A DNA stretch of 64,000 nt from assembly GCA_046327755.1 (NCBI GenBank), contig JAXLXW010000001.1, forward strand, positions 310,001-374,000. The letters are read 5' to 3'. Position 1 is the stretch's first letter. Every line of letters begins with the position of its first letter. Shown here one piece after another: positions 48,755 through 57,551 of the stretch. The position numbers and the translations under genes are program-made. The notes below the pieces were generated by a model, which ran no database searches, had not been told where the DNA came from, and worked only from the letters and a program-made list of their open reading frames with translations. Source of the stretch: SCN-70-22 sp046327755. Its GTDB lineage: Bacteria; Gemmatimonadota; Gemmatimonadetes; Gemmatimonadales; Gemmatimonadaceae.

Positions 48755-49583
48755 CGCCGCTTGCCTCGCAGCGGCGATCACCCCCGGCATCGCGCACGCC
48801 CAGGCAGCCGTCGACACGGTGACGGTCGAGCAGCGCCTCCTGCTGACCCCCGACCTGACCCCGACGGAAGCGAAGCGCCGCGCCATCGACGCCGCCGTGG
48901 CGGAAGCCGTGCGCCGAGTCGCCGGCGTCCGCGTGCAGTCGAGCGCGTTGAGCACGCTCGACGAACGAGGCGTCCGTGTCGACTCGCGCTACTCCAGCGT
49001 CATCGCCCTCGACGCCGCCGCGCGCGTGATCGACTACCAGGTCACGAGCGAGCGCTGGGAGACGCGGCAACTGGACGGCGCGTCGCAGCTCTACCTGCAT
49101 CTCACGATACGCGCCGCCGTCGAGCGGGAGCGCGGCACGCCGGACGCCGCCTTCGCCGTCACGCTCACGCTCAACGCCCCGCGCTACGAGGTCCGCGGCG
49201 ACGTCGCCAGCCGCAACGACGAGATCATCGCCACGGTGCACAGCACGCGCGCGGCGCACCTCGTCCTCTTCACCCTCGCCGGCGACAGCGTGCAGCGCCT
49301 CTTTCCCAACGCCTATCTCCCCGACATCCCCGCCGACTCCGGCGCGCAGGTCGAGCTCCCCGCTCCGGATTGGCGCGAGCGCGGCCTTCGGCTGCGCGCC
49401 ACGCTGCCGCCTGGGTTGGACGAGCGTCGGGAGCTGCTGTTGGTGGTGGCGACGCGGTCGGGCGTCGCACCGCCGGCGTCGTCGCTCTCGTTGATGGAAC
49501 TGCAACGGTGGCTGGTGCGGATTCCGCTCCAGGACCGGGCGATGGCGTTTGCGGCGTATGACGTGCGACGGGCGGGGCGGTGA
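48711..49583 (+). CDS. DUF4384-containing exported protein
   Basis: The 290-residue protein starts at a GTG that overlaps the caspase stop (GTGA). Its signal peptide (ending GIAHAQ) is partly encoded by family B repeat sequence. The C-terminal region matches DUF4384: VTLTLNAPRYEVRGDVASRN, AHLVLFTLAGDSVQRLFPNAY, and LLLVVATRSGVAP. DUF4384 is often fused or adjacent to caspase-fold proteases. Here the two are separate coupled genes, so they probably act together in the envelope. The N-terminal part resembles the LPP20/FlgT-like fold (EAKRRAIDAAVAEAVRRVAG). Confidence 0.8.
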   Translation: MILRAPSVHLRVRLFAACLAAAITPGIAHAQAAVDTVTVEQRLLLTPDLTPTEAKRRAIDAAVAEAVRRVAGVRVQSSALSTLDERGVRVDSRYSSVIALDAAARVIDYQVTSERWETRQLDGASQLYLHLTIRAAVERERGTPDAAFAVTLTLNAPRYEVRGDVASRNDEIIATVHSTRAAHLVLFTLAGDSVQRLFPNAYLPDIPADSGAQVELPAPDWRERGLRLRATLPPGLDERRELLLVVATRSGVAPPASSLSLMELQRWLVRIPLQDRAMAFAAYDVRRAGR

Positions 49584-49628
49584 TCGCGGCTTTTGATCGG
49601 CGAGGGGGAGAGAGGGGGGAACTGCTTT

Positions 49629-49659
49629 TTACCGCGGAGAACGCAGGGTTACGCAGAGG
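49629..49659 (+). repeat. Dispersed repeat, family C
   Basis: ACCGCGGAGAACGCAGG followed by GTTACGCAGAGG. This CGCAGAG-type run resembles intergenic short repeats widespread in environmental bacterial genomes (recollection, not searched). One arm only. It sits in the 239-base gap after the DUF4384 gene. Confidence 0.55.
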
Positions 49660-49740
49660 GGTTCGGCGGCGAATCGGGCGCCCATCGCTCCGAGCGTCTC
49701 GCGTGTGCGGCGTCCGTAACCTCTCCCCCCACCCTCCGCC

Positions 49741-49780
49741 CCCCTCGTCCTCTCGTCCTCTCGTCCTCTCGTCTTCTCGT
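49741..49780. repeat. 8-bp microsatellite before LPP20 gene
   Basis: Five tandem units (CCCTCGT-type, then three exact CCTCTCGT, then CTTCTCGT) lie 43-82 bases before the LPP20 lipoprotein ATG. The unit is not a multiple of three and is non-coding, so copy number changes would alter spacing in the promoter or leader. Confidence 0.85.
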
Positions 49781-49822
49781 AGGAGCCGCCGATACTTCCT
49801 TGGAAGCCTACCCCCGACTCCC

Positions 49823-50407
49823 ATGACCCGTCGATCGCTCGTCCTCATCCCCTTCGTGGTGGCCGCCTGTCACCACGCCCCGCGCTCGACCGACCTGTCA
49901 CCGGCGGCGAGCAAGGAGACGATCAAGGGGCTCCCCGGCTGGTACCTCAAGCCGCCGACCGACAAGAACTTCCTCTACGCCCCGGCCACCGCGGTCTCAC
50001 GCGATGTGCAGGTGGCGATCAACAAGGCCGAAGCCGAGGGGCGCAACGGGCTCGCGCAGCAGCTCGAGGTGAAGTACGGCTCGCTCTCCAAGCGCTTCGT
50101 GGAGGAAGTCGGGCGCGAAGGGTCGCAGCTCCTCGACCAGTACACGCAGGCCTACAAGGCCGTCGTCTCCCAGACGCTCTACGGCACGCGCGCCAAGCAG
50201 CAGACGCTCAAGACGGAGGGTGACGTCTATCGCGCCACCGTCCTCATGGAGCTCCCGGTCGGCGAGGCGAGCAAGAAGCTCCTCGAGCAGATCCGCGCGC
50301 AGGAACAGCTCTACACGCGCTTCCGCGCCACGGAAGTCTTCAAGGAGCTGGACGCCGAGGTGCAGCGCTACGAGGCCTGGAAGCGGGACAACGGCATTCC
50401 GCGCTAG
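49823..50407 (+). CDS. LPP20-family lipoprotein
   Basis: A 194-residue lipoprotein with lipobox VVAACHH at about residues 13-16 and an LPP20/FlgP-like domain: GLPGWYLKPPTDKNFLYAPA, then a helical stretch of charged residues. The ATG at 49823 is preceded by a weakly coding region. It forms a unit with the DUF4384 and caspase genes, separated by 239 bases of repeats, so it may also be transcribed from its own promoter. A role in outer-membrane or envelope protein complexes is inferred from family members linked to flagellar or CsgG-like assemblies. Confidence 0.78.
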   Translation: MTRRSLVLIPFVVAACHHAPRSTDLSPAASKETIKGLPGWYLKPPTDKNFLYAPATAVSRDVQVAINKAEAEGRNGLAQQLEVKYGSLSKRFVEEVGREGSQLLDQYTQAYKAVVSQTLYGTRAKQQTLKTEGDVYRATVLMELPVGEASKKLLEQIRAQEQLYTRFRATEVFKELDAEVQRYEAWKRDNGIPR

Positions 50408-50449
50408 GCGCGGCCTGCCTCGCTGGGCAACTCGTTAGGCTACGCGTGC

Positions 50450-50473
50450 CGCGTCGCTGGAGCTGGCGACGCG
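50450..50473. terminator. Candidate terminator between convergent genes
   Basis: An 8-bp perfect stem CGCGTCGC (50450-50457) and GCGACGCG (50466-50473), with imperfect extension outwards, lies between the convergent LPP20 and kinase genes. No T-run. Confidence 0.4.
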
Positions 50474-50485
50474 TGGCGCGTCGCT

Positions 50486-53323
50486 TCAGAACGCGACGCG
50501 GAAGGTGCTCCCGGCCCCCGGCGTCGACACCACCGAGATCTGGTAGCCCATCAGATCGCACAGCTGCTTGCTGATCGCCAGCCCCAGCCCCGTCCCGCCA
50601 AATCGCCGGTTGGTCCCGCTCTCGCCCTGCTCGAACGGCTCGAAGATCGCCTGGAGCCTGTCGGCGGCGATCCCGACCCCCGAGTCCTGGACCTCGATGG
50701 CGAGTGGCGCGCCATCACTCGACAGCTGCAATCGCACCACGACCTCGCCCGCCGGCGTGAACTTGATCGCATTCCCCACGAGGTTGATCAGCACCTGGCG
50801 CAGCTTGTCATGGTCCCCATCGAGCCATGCCGCCCCCTCGGGAAGCTCGGCGCGCACCAGGATCGGACGACCGGCCCCCTCCCCTTCCAGGTGCTGCACG
50901 ACGTCGCGCAGCAGGAGCGCCACGTCACCGCGCGACCGCACGACCTCCGCCTTGCCGGCCTCGATGCGCGCGATATCGAGCAGGTTGTTGATGAGCCCCA
51001 GCAGGTGCACGCCGTTGGCGTGAATGCGGTCGAGGTACGTCGGCACCGCGGATGGTGACTCCACCGGCAGCTGGCGCTTGAGCAAGCTGGAGAAGCCGAT
51101 GATCGAATTGAGCGGCGAGCGCAGTTCGTGCGACATGCGCGCCAGGAATTCCGACTTGGTCCGGCTCGCCTGCTCGGCCGTGTCCCTGGCCTCGCGCAGG
51201 ACGCGCTCGTTCTCGCGCTGCTGCGTGAGGTCGTGCCACGTCATGAGATACAGGTCGCGCCCTTCGTACTCGGCGCGCGCCACGCTGATCTCGACCGGAA
51301 CGGTGGTCCCATCGCGACGGACGAAGGTCCACCCGAACTGGTCCTCGCCCACGCGTCGCGCCGTCGCGGCATGCCACAGTTCGCCGGCGAGTGATTCCAT
51401 CCCGTCCGGCTGCGCCGGCGGATAGAACGCGCGCATCCCGGTCCCGAGCACGTCGGACTCGTCGGTGATGCGGAGGGCGTCCAGCGTGGCGCGGTTGCAC
51501 TCGACCACGCCCCGCTTGTCGAGCAGCATCATCGGCTCGCGCGAGCGCTCGAAGAGGAGGCGGAAGCGCGCCTCGGCCCCCTTGGCGTCGTCGATGTCGA
51601 CGTGGGTGCCGATCGCGCGCACCGGCGCGCCGTTGGCGTCGCGCTCGACCACGGCGCCGGCGTCGAGGATCCACTTCCAACGCCCGCTCTTCGTCATCAG
51701 GCGATGCGCGCAGCGGTAGAAGGGCGTCGCCCCCTCCAGATGCGCGGTGAGGAGGCGCGTCACGTCCCCCTGGTCGTCCGGATGGATGCGCGACGACCAT
51801 TCCGAGACGCGTCCCGGGAACTCGTCAGGCGCAAAACCCAGCATCCCGGGGAGGCGGTCGCTGAAGTGCACCTCGCCGGAGGGGACGTGCCAGTCCCACA
51901 GGCCGATGTCCGAACCCGAGAGCGCGAGCTGCAATCGCTCGTTGACGACACGCAGCTGCTCCTCGTGCGCCTTGCGCTCGGTGATGTCGTTGAGCGTGCC
52001 GATGAAGCCGGTGACGTGCCCCAGGCCGTCGCGCAGCGCCGTCGCCTGCGCCACCACCCAGCGAATTGCCCCGCCAGGTTGGACGAAGCGGCACTCGCGC
52101 CGGAACTCGCGGCACTCCTGCGTGGCCTCCTGCCAGTCGCGCAGCACCCCCGGGCGATCATCCGGATGGATACAGAACTGCCACCCCGCTCCCAACAGGT
52201 CGTCTTCCGGGCGCCCGGCAATCTCGCCGCACGCCTCGTTCACGAGGATGCAGTCCCCTTTCGCATCGGTCTCGAAGATCCCGGCCGAGGCGACGTTCGT
52301 GAGCTGCCGGTAGCGATACTCGCTGGCGGCGAGCGCCGTCTCCGTCTGCTTGCGGCGTGAGATGTCGCGAATGTAGAGCGACATGCCGTCAGGGGCACAG
52401 ACGACGCGCATCTCGAACCATCCGGGATTCGCGACCCCCTTCCACTCGTACTCGTAGGTCCCAACGGTGCCCATGCGCGCACGCAGCCACTCGCCGACGT
52501 CGGAGTCCTTCAGCGACGGTATCAGCTCCCACAGCGTGCATCCTACCGCCTCGTCAGGCGCCGATCGCGCCAGTCGCCCGGCGGCGGCATTGGCGAAGAC
52601 CACGCGCCAGTCGCGGTCGAGCGTGACGAAGCCCTCCGTGATGCGATGCAGGATGGCGAGCTTTTCGCGCCGTTCGTGCTCGACCGCCGCGTGCGAGACG
52701 CGGGCCGCCAGCAGCGCCTCGGCCACGCGCGCGGCGTCGAGCACGAGCTGGCGCTCCTCCTCGCTCCAGGCGTGCGGCTGGCGGTCCACCACGCACAGCG
52801 CGCCGACGCGCACGCCATCGGCCGTCCTGACCGGGGCACCGATGTAGGCGCCGATGCCTAACGCTTCGATGCCGAGGTTGCCGGCCACGCGCGGTTCGGC
52901 GCTCGCGTCCGGGATCACCAGCGGCGCGTTGTCGAGGAGCACGTGCTTGCAGAACGACGCGTCGAGCCCCGACTCGCGCGTCGTCGCGAGCGGTTCCGGC
53001 AACCCGGTGGCTGACAGGAAGAACTGGCGATGCCCGTCGACGACGCTGAGGTAGGCGAGCGGGACCCGCAGCGTGCGCGCGAGGAGCCGCGTCAGGCGCT
53101 CGAACTCGTCAGGCGGGGCGACGTCGAGCAGTTGCGCCTCGTACAGCAGCGAGAGCCGACGGGGGTCGAGGAGGATCGACCGTTCCTCCACGGTCGGCAT
53201 CCACGCGGGGCCGTCGGGGCGCGCCGCTTCGGGGACACTCGATCGGCTGGAGGGGGAAGTCTCGCGCGGGTCCGGTCCGACATCGGGGACCGGCACGCAC
53301 CGGACGGCACGAGGGGTAGCCAT
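50486..53323 (-). CDS. GAF-multi-PAS histidine kinase
   Basis: Soluble kinase of about 945 residues: GAF domain (about 60-210, with FCKHVLLDNAPLVI), PAS domains (about 225-335, 345-460, 470-595, 605-720; the third shows HPDDQGDVTRLL), HisKA with His in FLARMSHELRSPLNSIIG, and HATPase with GTGLGLAISKQL. It has no receiver or transmembrane helix. ATG at 53323 (after AGGAGGT but only 1 base away) is chosen; the frame opens at 53404. Orphan: no regulator adjacent. Confidence 0.84.
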   Translation of the reverse strand: MATPRAVRCVPVPDVGPDPRETSPSSRSSVPEAARPDGPAWMPTVEERSILLDPRRLSLLYEAQLLDVAPPDEFERLTRLLARTLRVPLAYLSVVDGHRQFFLSATGLPEPLATTRESGLDASFCKHVLLDNAPLVIPDASAEPRVAGNLGIEALGIGAYIGAPVRTADGVRVGALCVVDRQPHAWSEEERQLVLDAARVAEALLAARVSHAAVEHERREKLAILHRITEGFVTLDRDWRVVFANAAAGRLARSAPDEAVGCTLWELIPSLKDSDVGEWLRARMGTVGTYEYEWKGVANPGWFEMRVVCAPDGMSLYIRDISRRKQTETALAASEYRYRQLTNVASAGIFETDAKGDCILVNEACGEIAGRPEDDLLGAGWQFCIHPDDRPGVLRDWQEATQECREFRRECRFVQPGGAIRWVVAQATALRDGLGHVTGFIGTLNDITERKAHEEQLRVVNERLQLALSGSDIGLWDWHVPSGEVHFSDRLPGMLGFAPDEFPGRVSEWSSRIHPDDQGDVTRLLTAHLEGATPFYRCAHRLMTKSGRWKWILDAGAVVERDANGAPVRAIGTHVDIDDAKGAEARFRLLFERSREPMMLLDKRGVVECNRATLDALRITDESDVLGTGMRAFYPPAQPDGMESLAGELWHAATARRVGEDQFGWTFVRRDGTTVPVEISVARAEYEGRDLYLMTWHDLTQQRENERVLREARDTAEQASRTKSEFLARMSHELRSPLNSIIGFSSLLKRQLPVESPSAVPTYLDRIHANGVHLLGLINNLLDIARIEAGKAEVVRSRGDVALLLRDVVQHLEGEGAGRPILVRAELPEGAAWLDGDHDKLRQVLINLVGNAIKFTPAGEVVVRLQLSSDGAPLAIEVQDSGVGIAADRLQAIFEPFEQGESGTNRRFGGTGLGLAISKQLCDLMGYQISVVSTPGAGSTFRVAF

Positions 53324-53506
53324 ACCTCCTAGTGTCGTCCCGGTTCGCCCTTCGCTTGACGGATCTGCCCCGGCACGCGAGCGTCCCGCGCGGCGATTCG
53401 ACACACGTCGTAAACCCTCGCGCGGTTGGCGGCGACTAACTCGTCAGTTCGCCTCGCAGCATCCGCGCTTCTCCCACGCACCGCCCACGCACCGGAGCAC
53501 GATTCC

Positions 53507-54718
53507 ATGCACGACCGCCACCGCCCGTACGAGCCCCTTCGCCCATCGGCACTCGTCGCGATTGGAGTGCTCGCCACCTCGCTCGCGCCCGTCGCGACCC
53601 CTGCGCAGGCCCCGCGCGCGCTCGGCAAGCCCGACGCCGAGTTCTCCGAGCCGTTCACCTCGCTCACCGGCGTGCGTGAGCTCAGGGACGGGCGCGTCGT
53701 CGCCATCGATGCGCGCGACAAGATCATCCAGATGGTCGACTTCAAGGCGGGGACGGGGACCAAGGTCGCTCGCGAGGGGTCGGGGCCGGGGGAGTACGCC
53801 TTCCCGTCACGACTCGTCCCGCTTCCGGGCGACTCGTCAGGCGTGTACGACATGCTCAACAGCCGCCTGCTCGTCGTCCTCCCGGACGGGAAGGCGGGGC
53901 CCTTCATTACCATCGAGCGCCCGTCGCAGCCGGGCCCTGGCGGCGGGACGGTGCGCATCGGCGGGTCGGCGCCTCGTTATGCGGACGCGAAGGGGCGCCT
54001 GTACTGGACGGGGCAAGCCTTCAGCGAGCCGCGCCCCGGGCAGCCCCCCAAGGTCGCCGACTCGCTCCCCATCCTGCGCTACGACCGCGGGACCAAGAAG
54101 ATCGACACGCTCGCCTGGGTGCGCCCGGCCAAGGAGAACGTGCAGACGTCGGGGGGCGGCGGTCGCATGGAGGTGCGGATGGGGGTCGCCAACCCGTTCT
54201 CGCCGCGTGACGAGTGGGGCGTTGCTCCTGACGGGCGCGTCATCGTGCTGCGCGCCCCGGAGTATCGCGTCGAGTGGTACGGCCCCGCAGGGAAGGGGGC
54301 GACCGCATCGATCCCCTTCTCTCCCATCAAGGTCACCGAGAAGCACAAGCAGGAGTGGCGCGACTCGCGCAAGCAGGCCACCGCGCTCATGGTCACCGTG
54401 GAGAACGGGCGCCAGTCGGTGCGCACCGGTCCCCCCCCGGCCGACGCCCCCGACCCGGGGAACTGGCCCGAACTTCTCCCCCCCTTCCTCGAGAACTCGG
54501 TCTTCGTGGCGCCTAACGGCGAGGTATGGGTGAGCCGCACGCGCCAGGCGGGAGACGACATCCCCAAGTACGACGTGCTCGACGGGAACGCCAAGGTCGT
54601 GAAGCAGGTCGCGCTGCCGAAGAAGACGCGCCTCGTGGGGCTCGGGAACGGGACCGCGTACGTGGTGCGCATCGACGAGGACGACCTGCAGTACCTGCAG
54701 CGGTACCGGGTGCCGTGA
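53507..54718 (+). CDS. Secreted 6-bladed beta-propeller protein
   Basis: A 403-residue exported protein. The ATG at 53507 follows GGAG by 9 bases and begins a signal peptide (ending TPAQA). The repeats follow the NHL/6-bladed pattern: VRELRDGRVVAIDARDKIIQ, then the family motif EGSGPGEYAFP and VWVSRTRQAGDD. This GxGPGEF-type motif is shared with the propeller proteins encoded at 58358-62012, so they are one paralogous family. Function unknown. Confidence 0.8.
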   Translation: MHDRHRPYEPLRPSALVAIGVLATSLAPVATPAQAPRALGKPDAEFSEPFTSLTGVRELRDGRVVAIDARDKIIQMVDFKAGTGTKVAREGSGPGEYAFPSRLVPLPGDSSGVYDMLNSRLLVVLPDGKAGPFITIERPSQPGPGGGTVRIGGSAPRYADAKGRLYWTGQAFSEPRPGQPPKVADSLPILRYDRGTKKIDTLAWVRPAKENVQTSGGGGRMEVRMGVANPFSPRDEWGVAPDGRVIVLRAPEYRVEWYGPAGKGATASIPFSPIKVTEKHKQEWRDSRKQATALMVTVENGRQSVRTGPPPADAPDPGNWPELLPPFLENSVFVAPNGEVWVSRTRQAGDDIPKYDVLDGNAKVVKQVALPKKTRLVGLGNGTAYVVRIDEDDLQYLQRYRVP

Positions 54719-54745
54719 TTGATTGAGAGAGACGCACGCAGGCTT

Positions 54746-55542
54746 GGAGTGCGGTGCACCAGCGCGGGAGTGCGGTGCACCAGCGCGGGAGTGCGGTGCA
54801 CCAGCGCGGGAGTGCGGTGCACCGTCGCGTGACCGCGGCCCCCTCGCGCCGGAGGGGAGAACGCTCGTGCGTGAGCGCGGCATCCTCGCGCGGGAGCGCG
54901 GCATCCTCGCGCGGGAGCGCGGCATCCTCGCGCGGGAGCGGTGCCCGATGTACCACGCGCGCGGCACGTCGCCTCGAGCCTGCCGTCGCTCGCCTCGCGA
55001 GTGCGGCACACTGTTCCAGGAACTCGGCCCGGAGCCGCCGGAGCGGGGCACGGCGCCGCGGGAGTGCGGCGCGGCACGTCGGGAGCCGGGCCCGACGCGT
55101 CGCGGCGCGGACCAAGCCCCTCGGGAGTGCGGCCGAGGACGTCTGGGGTGCCGCCCGGATAGTCGTGAGCGCGGCCCCGGTCGGCGGGAGCGAGGGAGAA
55201 TGCCTGGGAACTGGGCCCGGTGCCTCAGGAATGCGGCCCTTCGCTTATGGAGCGCGTTCCATCGTCTCGGGAGTGCGGCACGTCGCCGGGAGAGCGCGGC
55301 ACCTCACGTCGGGAGCGTGGTCCGTCGTCGCAGGACTGCGGCCCATATCCGCGAGAGCGCGGCGCGCAGTCTCTCCACCGCCGCCCGCCGCCTCGTCGAA
55401 GCGGCCGCAAACATCGGGAGCGCGGCCCCTGACATCGGGAGCGCGGCCCCTGGCATCGGGAGCGCGGCCCAACGCATCAGGAGTCCGGCCAGGAACCCCA
55501 GGAATGCGGTCAACGATCGCCAGACCGGGGTCAGTCGGCGCG
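54746..55542. repeat. Array of ~38 degenerate 21-bp repeats
   Basis: The whole gap between the propeller and rhomboid genes is a tandem array in near-perfect 21-bp register (one 1-bp slip near 55207). Conserved positions are GGAGYGCGGC at 1-10 and TCG at 19-21; the middle is variable. Copies 1-4 and 7-9 are almost identical; 33-35 also. 21 bp equals two B-DNA turns. Open frames exist on both strands only because the unit lacks stop triplets; heptapeptide readings (RECGAPA, RERGILA) look unlike real proteins. Non-coding array is favoured. Confidence 0.85.
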
Positions 55543-55574
55543 AAATCCAGGTCCGCAGGGCGCCGACCGCCCCC

Positions 55575-56348
55575 TCAGCTCGCCGGCCCTTCCCCCGCGA
55601 CCTCCTTCACATCCAGGAACGCCGCCAGGAACGTCTTCTCCTGCGGTGAGAGCTTCCCCACCCCCTCGGCCGCAATCTTGTCGAGGATCCGGCGCACTTC
55701 GGGGCGATTCACCTCGTGCACCCCCGACAGGTCCACCGAGCGCCACTTCTCCACCTTCTGCTCGGCGGCCTTGGGCGGCGCTGTGGCGAGTTTGCGGAAC
55801 TTGCCGCGGTTGCGGTCGAGCCACTTGAGGTAGAGAAAGGCTCCGACGTAGCCCCCCAGGTGGGCGAAGTGCGCCACGCCATCACGACTCCCCCCAAAGC
55901 CGCCGAACAGGGCGAGCGCCGTCGTCCCGATCACCAGGAGCTTGGCCGGGATGGGAAGAACGCCCCAGAGGAAGATGCGCTCGTCGGGCCAGAACCAGGC
56001 GAAGGCGAGCATCACGCCGAAGATCCCACCGGATGCGCCGATGATCCACGCCCCCGAGAAGAGCATCGAGAGGAGCGCGCCGGTGATGCCGCTGGCGAAG
56101 TACAGCGTGAGGAACTCACGCGACCCCACGCGCTGCTCGATGCGCTGCCCAAAGAAGTAGAGCGCCAGCATGTTGAAGGCGATGTGCGACAGGTTCCCGT
56201 GCAGGAACATGTACGTCACCAGCGACCACGGACGCGTGAGAACCGCGCCGGGGATGAAGGCGAGGGCATCGTCGAGACCGGGGACCATCCCCTGGAGGAG
56301 ATAGACCGCGATGTTGGCGAGGAGGAGGACGAGGACGGCGGGGGTCAC
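55575..56348 (-). CDS. Rhomboid intramembrane serine protease with C-terminal domain
   Basis: The 257-residue rhomboid has six membrane helices, HGNLSHIAFNMLAL in helix 2 (oxyanion/Asn region), nucleophile Ser in IGASGGIFGVML and His in VAHFAHLGGYVGA. The C-terminal 60 residues form a small cytoplasmic helical domain (EVNRPEVRRILDKIAAEGVG), seen in many rhomboids of this type. The start is a GTG at 56348. It cleaves within membrane helices of partners; the partner is unknown. Confidence 0.92.
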   Translation of the reverse strand: MTPAVLVLLLANIAVYLLQGMVPGLDDALAFIPGAVLTRPWSLVTYMFLHGNLSHIAFNMLALYFFGQRIEQRVGSREFLTLYFASGITGALLSMLFSGAWIIGASGGIFGVMLAFAWFWPDERIFLWGVLPIPAKLLVIGTTALALFGGFGGSRDGVAHFAHLGGYVGAFLYLKWLDRNRGKFRKLATAPPKAAEQKVEKWRSVDLSGVHEVNRPEVRRILDKIAAEGVGKLSPQEKTFLAAFLDVKEVAGEGPAS

Positions 56349-56463
56349 GAGGGGGGACGCGAAGCGCTTGGCGGAGAGGAAGGATGGGGACGAACAGGTG
56401 TCTGGCGGCGGCTGCTGGAAGGTACACCGCTGGTGGAGGTTCGGGCCGCGGGTTGCTTGGCGG

Positions 56464-56525
56464 CGTCGGGGCTTCGCGCGAGAAGATCAACGGCGGTCTC
56501 ACACGAAGCCGCGAAGGCACGAACG
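56464..56525 (+). repeat. Dispersed palindromic repeat, family A, copy 2
   Basis: The conserved core AAGATCAACGGCGG at 56482-56495 is flanked by inverted GCTTCGCGCGAGA (56471-56483) and TCTCACACGAAGC (56497-56509), followed by GCGAAGGCACGAA. With copy B1 it fills the 353-base gap between the rhomboid gene and the nucleotidyltransferase gene. No gene is seen in that gap. Confidence 0.75.
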
Positions 56526-56538
56526 CGTGATGGGGAAG

Positions 56539-56664
56539 AGCAACGGCAACAGCTTGACACGGAGGTTCACGGAGGGAGCGCCGAGGTTCACGGAGGACGG
56601 CGGCGCGCGACGCGAACGCCTCGGTGGGCCTCTGTGAGACCTCCGTGCACCTCTGTGTATTGCT
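56539..56664 (+). repeat. Dispersed palindromic repeat, family B, copy 1
   Basis: A 102-bp palindromic element at 56557-56658: left arm starting ACACGGAGGTTCACGGAGGG, roughly 20-base loop, and complementary right arm ending CACCTCTGTGT. The same 102-bp structure occurs at 58219-58320, and the 18 bases before it (CAACGGCAAC-AGCTTG type) also match. The length and flank conservation suggest a mobile or duplicated unit. Confidence 0.8.
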
Positions 56665-56701
56665 TCTCGGCTCGATCTCGAGCGCGAGGCGTGGCCGGTG
56701 G

Positions 56702-57223
56702 CTACTCGCCGAGCGACCCGTCGCTTTCACCCCGCAACATCTCGCGCAGGATCACCACGTCCTGACGATCTTGCGGACGATCGGCGGCCTCCTTCATACG
56801 AACGAGGTCGCGAAGGGAGGCGACGAGGAGTGGGGCGCCGTGTACCTCGAAGCGTTCCGCGCCGGAGCGCAGGTCGGCGTAGCCGTTGCAGCCGGCGGGC
56901 TCGAAGATCACGTCGATACGCCCGGCGCTGCTGACGAGGTTCCACAGGTGGGCGCGCAGCAGCGTCGGCGGCGAGCAATCGAACGGCAATCCCTCTGGTA
57001 TTGCCTCGGTGTAGACGCGCGCGTCGAGTTCGCGCAGTGCGGCGGAGAGTCGCGCGACGTTTTCAGGGGTCGCGTCGGGCGTGACGTCGGTGTCAGCGGT
57101 GAGGCGCGGGAAGCCATGCAGGCGAGCTGCGAGCGCTCCCACGAGGACGAAATCGACGCCATGGCGCGCCAGGACGGCGAGGATCCGCTCTGGATCGAAA
57201 GGCGCGGGGGTGGACGCGCTCAC
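56702..57223 (-). CDS. Nucleotidyltransferase-fold protein (MNT/AbiEii-like)
   Basis: A 173-residue protein starting at a GTG that overlaps the HTH gene stop (GTGA). The N-terminal segment VDFVLVGALAARLHGFPRLT followed by ADTDV fits the nucleotidyltransferase fold, with the two Asp of the DxD metal site in DTDV; the usual GS before helix 2 is GA here. Similar proteins act as toxins or antitoxins with HTH or HEPN partners. It is coupled to an XRE HTH gene, so an HTH/NTase toxin-antitoxin-like pair is likely. Which gene is the toxin is unknown. Confidence 0.75.
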   Translation of the reverse strand: MSASTPAPFDPERILAVLARHGVDFVLVGALAARLHGFPRLTADTDVTPDATPENVARLSAALRELDARVYTEAIPEGLPFDCSPPTLLRAHLWNLVSSAGRIDVIFEPAGCNGYADLRSGAERFEVHGAPLLVASLRDLVRMKEAADRPQDRQDVVILREMLRGESDGSLGE

Positions 57224-57543
57224 GTGCTGCGCCGCGCCGCTGCGAGAAAGCGGCTCAGGTTGGCGACCTCCGCCAGCCGCTCCTCGGGCGAGAGCCGACG
57301 GATGCGCGCCACGTCGTCGAGCATATGCGAATCGACCACCGGGCGGAGCACGAGGCGGGCGTCGAGCTCGACACCGGCGGCGGCGAGCAGGCGCTCCAGT
57401 GTGTCCCACGACGGCGACGATTCGCCGAGTTCGATGCGGGCAACGACTGACTGGCTCGTTTCGGCCCGCTCCGCGAGTTCGCGCTGCGAGAGTCCGGCGC
57501 GCGCGCGCGCGTCGCGCAGGAGTCGGGCGGGGGTCGTGCGCAT
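57220..57543 (-). CDS. XRE-family HTH regulator (antitoxin-like)
   Basis: A 107-residue protein with an N-terminal XRE helix-turn-helix (RAGLSQRELAERAETSQSVV, then ARIELGESSP) and a helical C-terminus (about 70-107). The ATG at 57543 is preferred over 57561 because the inverted repeat at 57552-57569 would then be an upstream operator. It is coupled to the nucleotidyltransferase gene (GTGA). It probably represses its own operon. Confidence 0.8.
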   Translation of the reverse strand: MRTTPARLLRDARARAGLSQRELAERAETSQSVVARIELGESSPSWDTLERLLAAAGVELDARLVLRPVVDSHMLDDVARIRRLSPEERLAEVANLSRFLAAARRST

Positions 57544-57551
57544 ACTCGTAC

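Noticed and set aside
54746..55542. CRISPR array
   Set aside because: Units are contiguous and degenerate throughout, with no spacers of regular length and no identical repeats flanking unique segments; no cas genes nearby.
54723..55833. Two long plus-strand frames across the 21-bp array
   Set aside because: Open only because the 21-bp unit lacks stop triplets; composition (Arg, Cys, Gly, Ala heptads) and several equally open frames on both strands indicate non-coding repeat DNA. Not fully excluded.
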